This document shows positions 12,041 through 24,000 of a stretch of DNA of 64,000 bases, one piece after another. Both the position numbers and the translations under genes were made by a program. The notes beneath the pieces were generated by a model. The model saw nothing but the letters and a program-made list of their open reading frames with translations, had not been told where the DNA came from and ran no database searches. Source of the stretch: Limnoperna fortunei (taxonomy: Eukaryota > Mollusca > Bivalvia > Mytilida > Modiolidae); assembly GCA_944474755.1 (NCBI GenBank), contig OX104112.1, forward strand, positions 84,891,756-84,955,755, written 5' to 3'. Every line of letters starts with the position of its first letter. The stretch's first letter is position 1.

Positions 12041-15000
12041 ATGGGTTTTTACACATGGATACTCTTTCTATATTTGATGAAGCAAATGATGACAAACAGT
12101 GTAAATATAGTAACAATAAGCACAAAGGATGATGGAAAGAATCAAATCTCCCAATGTGTATGCAGATTCCAACTTAACAACATAAACGTACTTGCAGGTA
12201 CTTGGAGAATGACTGTCTCAACTACCATAGCAGCACAACTTGTGGTAATTTTAAGAAATAGTAATTTAAATACTTATTATTCGAATACTAATAGTTATGA
12301 TGATACGTTAATATTTTTACTGTGCATATCAGGATGTAACGATGTTTCTTAACGATTCGTTCGTCAACGTTTGAAGTCTAGCAAGCACCATTTCAGCTGT
12401 ATTTAGGTATATGAGAGAAACACCTGAAACTACATTTCTGAAAAAAAAATTTGGTTTCAAGTTTGTAACGTTATGGCCTTAAAATGTAAACTTTTATGAT
12501 TTTTAAACTTAATTTGATTTGTTATAAAATTTAAATTATTTTAACTAATAATTGATAAAACAAAATCATTATTTAGGAATGAAAAAGGTCATGTTTGTAA
12601 GCCAATTTAATTATAATTTTTTAGTCTTATGTGCGTTGGGACAATAGTTCATGTGGTAAAAAGTGCTTTATCATTTAAGTTTTTGAATGAAAAAACATGG
12701 AATTATTGAAGTCGAATGCAACCATGTTTGCGTTTTTAGCTTTTTAGCTTTTTTATTTTGAATTTTAGTCAGCTAAAAGGTCGATTTTTGGTCTAGAAAG
12801 TATAGGTTTTTTAGTGAGTATTTAGGCAATCGATTTGTATCCATTAGTTCTCAATTGAGATTTTGCTTGTAAAATTTATAAGTATAAAATGAATCCTTAA
12901 GAAAGTTCAGATGTCTTATTTCTATTGGTGTAAACAAACATACTCATTTTGTGACAATATCTTGAAAAAAGCATGTTTATATAAGAAATAATTCACCAAG
13001 GCTGTGGTTTATCATTGTTTTACAACGGGATTTCCATTTACGGTACATTATTTTATACCTCGCTATCGCTCGTAAAATAATGATAAATCATTTCATCCGT
13101 GAATTATTTAAATTTCTGGTGGAGACACGCACTTCTCGTCGCGTCTTCCTCATACATACATAATTTTCTACCATTGTTGTGGTATCTAAACGTCTAAAGC
13201 ATTTCATATTAGACCTTTTGTTTTTGTTGTGTGTGTTTGTAATCGCTTTAAGATTTTCTGCTTTTGTTTGTCGGCCATTTTCTTTGTTTATTTCTATTTC
13301 CCAAATCAGGCTTTATTAATGGCCATATTTTGTTAAAACGTTTCCAGCGAAAATCAGGAAAATAAGTTACTTGCATTAATGTTTGGAAATGTCGTTGTCA
13401 CCTCAATTCCAGATAAGTTGTTAAAACTTACCAATTTGCAATTACAATGAATATTATTATCATTATAAAGTCCAGTACGTTTGTATATTATGTGAGATTT
13501 TCATAAATTATCCGCGATTTGAAAATAATAACGAAAGGGGGTTTTTACAGTTACTTATAATGGTGTAAAGGCACCTTAAAATAAAAACAGTTTTAATGCG
13601 TCTATCTAACAGTTGCTTGAAACACATATTTTGTTACAAAAGCGAAAGTAGTGTATTTGAAATGCACAAAGAAAGACTGACCGAAGATGTAAACGCAGAA
13701 GAAAACTAATTGACCAATTTCGAAAGAAAAAATAACAAAATACATTCCCATGCAGGCATTATGACAATGAAGTTCATGAATCGCATACAACATAAGTGAG
13801 ATCTTACTTAGACCCATTACTCTTCCCTAAATACAGACGTGTCATGCAATACAGAACCAGGGAAGACAGATCTTATATCCAGTAAAGTCTTCATCTAGAC
13901 ACAATACCGAGTTCCCTCAATTATCTAAAGAGAGACCAAAGACCTGCAAGGTAAACTGATAGGTCACAGTGGACAAAAACTTTTACTCCCAGATGATGGT
14001 GATCACATCATGATCCTGACTTTGATGTTGCCGAAAACTCCGCAATCTAAGTGAATCCGACATATTTTTTTTAAATGGAATATGCTAAGTAAGATTAGTA
14101 CTTTTGAAACCACTGTACACTATGTATGAACTGATAAAAATGCTATAAAATTTTAAATACAGTTTGCTCAAGACGGAAGACGAAACATTCGCAACATCAC
14201 TGACACCAAATAGTATATTTAAAACAGCGACATCAACAAGGGAAGAATGTCCTGTACCACTATACTGACGCAGTATTTAACCTTTCAATTTTTTTATATC
14301 TCAGTTTAGTGTTAATCTGTAAATATTGAGTGTTTATTATAGTTTGGTGCTCTAATGGAGTTGTGAAATAGTATGCTTTTAATATCTTTTCAAAATAGAT
14401 TGATACACAATTTGGATTGCATTAGAGACTAGAGTAGAAAATTTAAAATAGAGCATTACGTGGTGGGATCCCTTTTATGTTCAGTTAAATATCTGCATCG
14501 AAAATTCCGTTATTTTCATGCATCATGCAACCTAAGCTGCAATTAAAAGTATTTTATTCTTAATTGCCCATTATCTCGTTCATCTAACTTAAATCTTTTA
14601 GCTGTCAAAAAAATATGAAAGAATGTAACATTGATATGTTTCTTGATTTTAAAGGATATGTTGACAACGCGAAATATGTGTGTATTGTTTCGCAGCCTTG
14701 TGTAAAAGTGTGTAAGCTATGTTTTAATTTAAATCAGATATAAAGGATTGTTCACACCATATGTGGACAGTTGGAAATGTCCCAAACACTTGAATGAAAT
14801 CGTTATAGTGTTAACCGAACCTTCATAAAAGGAAACACCGTAACGATTCCGTAGTTTATTCGTTTTATATATTATTGACTGCTTAAGACAATATTGATTT
14901 TATTACTTCTATTTATTGTATTTCTGCTTCTCTCTAGTCCCCCTTGTTACAACCCTTGGACTGTACATAATAACTTTAATTACCAATAGTTTGTATCGTA

Positions 15001-18000
15001 TATATATTTTTTTGCAGATACCAGAATCTGACATGATAGTCAAGTGTCAGACTGCAAACACATATTATTTACTTAATGAGTTGAACGATTTTTATTTCTG
15101 GAACGGTGACGTCAATTTTGAACTGCGACATACTATAGGAAGTTCGGCTGCTGGTCAGTGCAGTACTATTGTTGCTTCAGGTACACATAAAACATTATAA
15201 GTCATTAATTTAAATATATAATATTTCCATCCTGAATTAAAATGCATTACTTAGACTGCTTAAAGTCATAACTTTAATTCACAATACAATACAACCATTT
15301 CCTCTGAGATTATACATTCGTAGTAGATTCTTTACCCCTCTACTATGATGATTCGCCACTAGGGATGGAGAGTGTGTTGACACGAATACTATCCTATTAA
15401 AAACATAGATAACAAGCAACATGACTGAGTGGGAAGACAATACTTATTTAATCACTTCGTCAGGTAAAATTGATGACCAAACAAAATTGGAACTGACGAT
15501 GATGATGACAGACTGGCAACACTTAAAATCAACATACGTGATACAAAATACAATAAGTACGTGATTTCTTTTTTTCCTGAAATATTAAATACGATTAACT
15601 TTTCTAAAAGTATAGAGATATTGTTGGAAAATATTGCTTGGATTATTTTTTACCATTTTAATGTTCATCTATTCTTTACTGATTTAAATAATGTATTATA
15701 TAAGTGATACGATGCTTTATGTCCGACATTTTCTTTTTGTCCGACGTCGCTTTTTATCCGATAGTTTTGCTTTTCGTCCGAACTTTTGCTTTTTGTCCGT
15801 CAACCTTTTATCCGATTAGCTTTTTGTCCGACTTTTTTGCTTTTTGTCCGATATGAGTACTAGCATTCGTCAGATTTTCTTACACCGAGTTTATTTTTAT
15901 GTGAAAGAAAGAAAAAAGGCCTAGCATCATGTGGTCCACGGGAATGGGCCAAGTCTGTCGAAACTGAGTATGTGTGTGACCCCCAATTTTTTAGGTATTT
16001 TTTCAATGTTTTTTTATGAAATTTTAATTCTGAAAATTTTTTTAAAAATCTGATGGAATTTGCTTACATCCCGTAACCACCCTACATGCGCTGTGAAATA
16101 AAACAACAAAATAGGTGTAAATTCCTAATTCAAATGAGTGGTTCCAGTAAGGGCATATTTTTTGAAAAATTAGACTGAGTTGAAGATTATGTATTTTAAT
16201 ATCAAGCCAAAATGGTTGGATTGAAGCCCGTTTTAACATGTCTGCATATAATCCACAAATTACACCATCTAAACATGCAAAATTTGTCATTATTCAACAC
16301 GCGTGTGGCCACTGCTAAATCAGTCCAAGATATGTGAACATTAGCCGTTTTTCATTAATTTTGACTACTGTGGTTTCATTTTTATTAGTGGGGTACCGAT
16401 TTTCGTCGTTTTCGTGGGTGAGGACAAACCCCGAAATTAAGAATTCGACGAATAATAACCTCTAGACAATCTACAAGGATATATTTTTTTTAATCAATTC
16501 TTGTTTTCGATTGGGATTGTGATCTTGCATTATAAACAGCTTTTACATTTGTATGTGTTTATGATACTAAACAGAAATTAACGTCTTTGTTAGTTTTGAA
16601 TGTGTATTCCCATTAGTAATAAAATTACTTTCTGTTGTGCCTTTTCATTGAAAAGTGTTGATTTATACAAAAACACTAAAATCATTATCTTTATTGAAGT
16701 AATGATTAATAAAATAGTCTGTTTACTCCCTTTATACTGATTTTTATCTTTAAATGTCACTAATTATATTACATCCTTTATACTGAATTTTATCTTTAAA
16801 TGTCACTAATTATATTGATCAATTTTTTGCCAGATCTTCCCCAGGGAATTTATAACATCTGTACTGTGAATTGTTATTTTTTAAATCTAAATTGGTTTTA
16901 ATAAAATGACATTTTTATTAATTCTGTTAATTATTTATGCGGTTACTAAACAACATCCGTTAAATCTTTTTTACTCCGTGTTTTTTTTTAAAAACAAAAT
17001 TATAAAATGGAAATGTTCAGAGCTACACTGTATATGAATACCAAAAATTAAAGGTTTTTATGTCATGTTTGTTTGTTTTTTTCGATCGACGAACCACGAA
17101 TTAAAGAATCCCACGAAATGTCTTTTTCCTTAAGCCACGAAAATTGATTTCCATGAAAATAAATAAAACAACAGTAATTAATTCAGGTTTGAGTATTCAT
17201 TACAGAATTAAGCACAAAACTTGATCGTTTATGGATGTACGAACGGATATCTCGGACCTTACAAACTGAATGAAAGACCGAAGGCTGAAATATCTTATTA
17301 AATATCAATAAAAAACGTTATTTTAAGAAAACCCAGAGATTATACGTAATTATTAGATTCCAGGCATTTCATGTATTGACCAAAGATTACGTTTCATTTC
17401 TTTAAAAATGGGTCTACGCAAATTTCTTTTGGCATAATTATGCCATAAATAACAAAAATCCGATGACAAATTAGATATAAAATAGCATACAGTCGTTAAG
17501 TTTTCGTCATTAATCTTTTTTCAATACCATTTCTATCACTAAGTTGATCGCAAATTCACTTAAGACGTTTTGAGATTTAAACAAAACTTTCGGGTTTCTC
17601 TTCCTTTATCCATTCAAACACAAGGTTCTCTATTATATCATGTAGCCCCTATTTTCTTTTCAAAATTTCGTAAAATATAGTTTGAAGTTTAATTATTGCT
17701 GTGCTTTTGGAAAGGAAAATGAAAGTAATGATAAACCTATACAAAAGGCAGAGAAATTTCATTCCCTGCCAAAACTTCAACTGCTTATATATAATCATAT
17801 AACTATGGATATTTTTTCGCTTAATGTACTTCTTTTAGTGATCCTTCCAAATATAAATATACAAATTTTCACGAAGATTCAATTATATGACTTTCAGGTG
17901 TGTATCTCCTTTAGTGTTGCGTGCTTTGCATCAAGGGGTGCATATACCTTCGCATTACTGATTCGTGGCGACATGAACAGTTTATTGCAAAACGGGCTTT

Positions 18001-21000
18001 AGTAGTCAACCCGTTTTGCAATAACGCGTTTTTGGAACGGAAATTTAACTGATGAAACTACAGAATGTTCCTAATAATGTTTTGGTTTATCTATGAACTA
18101 TTGTGAATATAAATATATATCAGCACAAACAGATACGATCGGATTACTGATACATCCCGAGATAAAAAAGTTTATTGCAAAATGGGTTGGCGCAGTCAAC
18201 CCGTTTTGAAATAAAATCACATTTGGCAATTACCAGTTTTGCAATAAAGGAAACCTAAGCTAAGAACACATTAACGGAAAGGGAATAATTACACGCCCGT
18301 CAAGTTAAGCATGGTCTTGTCTAAGTAGAGATGGATTAACCACATGCAGCTATCAATTAATTCAAGGCAACGGACATAAAACTGAAGGAATATCATCAAC
18401 CTATTTACGAGCGCCTGTTTGAGAGGTTCAATAGTCAACTTAGCACTCCGGTTAAGAACATAGCAAAATCTAGTATAACGAATAAGTTGTAATTACCATA
18501 CCGGACTGCTGGAATATTTCAATCGCTATACGGTAAGTTAGCATTTGGAAAGTTGAAGTCATTACGTTTGTCTACAGTCCATTTTGTAGTTCTGTCTCTA
18601 TTTCCAGAATAAGGTTTAGGTATTAAAATCTGAAGGATTACACTAAATACGGAAATATTGGATCGAATTTGATCATGTTAAAAGGGAAGATAAGTAAAAG
18701 GAAAAAAATCGCTTCATTTATCACATGCTCGTATACTACTTACTTTCAACTTGTGTAGACCTACGGTACAGAACAGGACTGGCCTCCTTTCAATGACTTC
18801 GCTATTGTGTGTGTTTCTTATAGATATAGGCACAATGTAACTGTTATTTTAATATACTATACTGGCCATAATGACTAACTCAGTTCAAAATGTATCAGCA
18901 GCAAAGCGTCAATACAATAAAGTAAATTAAAAGGTGGCCAAACCTAAATATAATTTCAGAAGCATTGTAACAGGGTTTAAGAGTAGGCTGAAAAGAGTTG
19001 GAAGCTGCGCTGCTTAAAAAAAATACGACTCAATTTCCATCACTTGCAGCGAGGTCGTGCGATGTAACGGCCTCAGAGCCACGATGTCTGGCTCTGCACC
19101 TGCAGTCTCAGATAAACAAAAGCATGCTACTATTTTGAGAGTTAACACAATTATATCAATTGGTTTAATGTTTGCTCTATGTCCAGCGAGCAATATTTTA
19201 GCTATATCCAGGACGAGAACGAGTTAAAAAATAAATCAATGTGAAAAAGGGATGGAAAATGTTTGACTGCAAAAAATTGAGTATGGTTTGGGACGGAGAA
19301 TTTAACCTTTTGTAGCGGCTACAATGAGCATACTCTTTTTCAAATCTATAAAAGGGGTCTTTATCGTTCAAGGAGCGCGGCACTGTCCAAACACATCACC
19401 TACCACGGACCGCGACCAGGCTTTCCGTATTATGACCAGACAACCCCCAACGAGAGGGTCTCCCCTATCCGCCATCCGGGGCTGCTGTGTCTAATTGTTT
19501 ACATTACTAAATGTGTCAAATTTATTTCGTTAACACTAGAATATATGACCAAAGTGAGTGACATAAATTGTCGATCAATTGAGTCATTGGACAAACACCC
19601 TCATTATGGCAAAAGCACTGTTCATACCTTAACCAACCTACCACGATCGCTGGTTGACGTTATTTTTATTAAGTAGAGTATAATTAAAACTTGTCAACAA
19701 AAACACTAATTTGATAATTTGTTCAAAATACCATCAAGCCCGACTCGTATTTAATAAAGTACACACGTTTTACGCAGAAAACTTTAAAGATAAACTTTAT
19801 AAAATTACAGACAAATGCAAAAATATACTTAAAATATAAATATAATAAATGAATTAAATATTGAATAAATATTTTTTAAATGTAACCGTGGTTAGGGTTT
19901 TTTGTTTGTGTTTTGTTTGTTTTTAGTTTTCAATAATAAGTATTAAATTATCTTTTTTCTTTTTAGCTCACCTGGACCGAAGGTCCATGTGAGCTTTTGC
20001 TATCACTTAGCGTCCTTCGTCCGTCGTCTCTCGTCCGTCGTCTGTCGTCCGTCGTCCGTCGTGTTAAAAAATCTTCTCCTCTAAAACCACTGGGCCAATT
20101 TTTGTTTTTAATTGGCCTAAATCATTAGGGTTCCTAGTTTCAAGTTTGTTCCCAGGGTGTTGATCAAGAGACAAAGGTCTACAATAGTTGCTATAAGTGT
20201 GAAGTTGTGTATTGGCTTCTTGTAAGAGTTATTGCCCTTTATTGACGATTTTTGACAAAATGTTTGGCATTTACAATATAACTTAAAAACTGTAAGAGGT
20301 AGAGTGAAACTGTAAATGGCAAAAATGATCAGCAATAAAAGCCCTACAATTCACTTAATTAGTTTGAAATTGTCATATGACTCCTTATATGAGTTATTGC
20401 CCTTAAATGACAATTTTTTATGAAATTTTACCTATTTGTTCCGTAACTTAAAAACTATAACAGCTAGAGTAAAACTGTAAATAGCAAAAATGATCAGCAA
20501 TACAAGCCCTACAAGTTACTGTATAGTCTAAAATTGTCAGATGACTCCTTATTGGAGTTTTTGCCCTTAAATGGCAATTTTTTATGACATTTTCCGTTTT
20601 TGTCGTGTAACTTGAAAACTATAACAGCTAGATTGAAACTGTAAATTGCACAAATGATCAGTAATAAAGGCCATACAATTCACTTGATTGGTCTGAAATT
20701 GTCAGAGAATTCCTTATATTAGTTATTGCCCATAAATGGCAGTTTTTTTATTAAATTTTCTGTTTTCGTCCTGTACATGTAACTTAAAAACTGTAACAGC
20801 TAGAGTGAGACTGTAAATAGCAAAAATGATCAGCAATAAAAGCCCTAAAATTCACTTAATTGATCTGAATTTCTCAGATGACTCCTTATAGGAGTTATTG
20901 CCCTTAAATGACAATTTTTACGAAATTTTCCTTATTTGTCCGGTAACTTAAAAACTATAACAGCTAGAGTAAAACTGTAAATGGCAAAAAATGATCAGTA

Positions 21001-24000
21001 ATACAAGCCCTACAATTCACCGTATTAGTCTGAAATTGTCAGATGACTCCTTATAGGAGTTATTGCCCTTCAATGGCAATTTTTGGTGAAATTTTCCGGT
21101 TTTGTCCTTAAACTTGAAAACTATAGCAGCTAGATTGAAACTATAAATTGCACAAATGATCAGCAATAAAAGTCCTACAAATGATTGCTTAGTCCAAAAT
21201 TGCAAGATGACTCTTTATAGGAGTTATTATCCTTTAATTATGAATTTGGACAAATGAAAAATTTGTGTATTATAAATTAGTCTATAACACACCTAGAGAA
21301 CAACTGTAAATTTCTAAATTTCCCTGAAGGACAAGGCCTACAAAACCATTTAATTTTCAGAAATTGTCTGATTGCACATTATAGGAGTTATTCTACTTAA
21401 CTAAAATTGTTGAAGAAATGTTTAGTTTTTGCACAGTAACTTAAAAGCTATAACAACTAGACTGAAACTATTAATTTAAAAAATTTAAATATAGTTGAAG
21501 TCATTTGGTTTCCAGGTGAGCAGTTACAGGCTCCATGGAGCCTCTAGTTTATTTCTTATTCTGGTTGTAAACAAAGAAAGTAACACCCAGAAAATAAATT
21601 ATAATAGTACATCGTTATATTAGTACTTGTGTATAGATAATCCACAATCTATCCACAACATCATAAAGAACGATTTGTATATGTTTGACAATTTTGTTGC
21701 AAAACGGGTTGACTACTCCAATCCGTTTGGCAAAAAACTTCTGATGTTGAAAAAAATATGATGAAACATAATATATACTTATAATAGTATATCGTTATAT
21801 TTGTACTTGTGGATAGATAATCCACAACATAATAATGTACGATTTGTAAATGTTTGACAAGTTTTATTTTAAAACGGGTTATTTCACAATGCGTTCTTAT
21901 TGCAAAACGGGTTGACTACTCCAACCCGTTTGGCAATTAATTTCTGATGTCGAAAAATATGATGAAACAGAGGATATATACCTATAATAGTACATCGTTA
22001 TATTTGTACTTGTGGATAGATAATCCACAATCTATCCACAACATCATAAAGAATGATTTAAACATGTTTGACAATTTTATTGCAAAACTGGTTATTGCAA
22101 AATGCGTTCTTATTGCAAAACGGGTTGACTACTCCAACCGGTTTGGCAATAAACGTCTGATGTTGACAAAAAATATAATGAAACATAATATATACTTATA
22201 ATAGTATATCGTTTTATTTGTACTTGTGAATAGATAATCCACAAACTATCCACATCATAAAGACCGATTTGTACATGTTTGACAATTTTATTGTAAAATG
22301 CGTTCTTATTGAAAAACGGGTTGATTACTCCAACCCGTTTGGCAATAAACTTCTAATGCTGAAAAAAAACTAGAGGCTCTTAAGAGCCTGTATCGCTCAC
22401 CCGACTTACTAATAAATTTTAAGAGACATTACTTTTCTATTAATTTTGATATTAAATGCTAAAGATTTTACATGATGATGCTGTTTCTATGAATGTTGCC
22501 ATGTTTCAAATCAATCTGCATGCGATTTGTAAAAAGAAGATTTTTGAAATTTCAGCCAATCAGAACCCATTAGTGGCCATTGAAGCCATGTTCAATTTGC
22601 AATTGGCTCGAAAAACCCAAATAATAAGATAAATATCAAACCATAATTTCTTCATATTTTGGCATCATTGTGTTGAACTGTTTCCAGGGTCCTATGTTAA
22701 ACAAAGTCCTGCGATGCTGGCCATCTTGGATTTTGGATCGGCACTAAGAACTCAAACTTTGTAGAGGACCATCTAAGGTACATATCTGCGGTATTTCAAA
22801 TCAATCAGCCAAATGGTTTATGAGAAGTAGAATTTTGAAATTCAGCCAATCAGAACGCATTATTGGCCCTGGAAGCCATGTTCAATTTGCATTTGCCTCG
22901 AAAAACACAAATTATTAAGATAATTATCCAACCTTCATTTCTTTAGAATTTTGAAAATTCAGCCAATCAGAACCCATTAGTGGCCCTGGAAGCCATGTTC
23001 AATTTGCATTGCCTCGAAAAACACAAATTATTAAGATATATTATCCAACCTTCATTTCTTTATAATTTGTGTGGAACAGTTTCTGAAAAGAAGTTGTTTG
23101 TTTGTTTTTCCCATTTGGTCCTATGTTAAACTATGTCCTGCGATGGCGGCTATATTGGATTTTGGATTGGCACAAAAAACTCAACCTTTGTAGAAGAAAA
23201 TCTAATATGATAAAAAAGGATACATACTTATAATAGTATATCGTTATATTTGTACTTGAGCATAGAAAACTAACATCATAACAAACAATTTGTACATCTT
23301 TTAAAATTTTATTGCAAAACGGGTTGTTACAATTGTATTATCTTTAATTAGATCCCCATCATTTAGCATTCATCGTATATTGCCTTTATCACAAGGACTG
23401 CAAAAAGAAGATTCTGGTACAACTCAACGGAAAAGAGCCAGTAGCCTTAATTGTCACCAAGCGTATGATGATTATGTGATGTATTATAGATAATGTTAAC
23501 AAATAGGAGTATGGAAGAAAATGTACGCGACTTAACCCACATAAACAATGAAATTACAAACTCCAAAACGGGAAAGAGACAGTAGCCTTTAATGTCACTC
23601 AAGGGCGCTGCTTGCTGGAACAAAATATCATGCATACTACTCAAATCCGATCCAAAAATGTCAAACAATGATCCCCTGCTGAACATAGAACATTTGTCAT
23701 GAAAAAGACAAAATGTTCCGGGGTGGGGTCACTACCTATATATTGGTATGTACAGACGTGCGGCTGGAATGGGTCTACTCTTTTCGGGTCTAAACTAAAG
23801 GTATATGATTAGGTATACTTTTTAAGGTAATATTAAGTATATTTTTGGGTAGAAAATTAAAAATGAGAATATTGCATTTGCATAGGTACATTTCCACAGA
23901 ATTGATACTGGTGTAAGTCTTCCTTGATTATTTAAGCATACTGACAGTCATTTATTCAATTTAAGTAATGTTTATACAATAAAATTGCAGGTACAGGAAT

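Noticed and set aside
12195..12200. Donor at GCAG/GTACTT after 12197 for exon 1 of the membrane-protein gene
   Set aside because: It ends in phase 1 and would put exon 2 (15018) into a frame that stops within five codons; the donor at 12245 keeps the frame.
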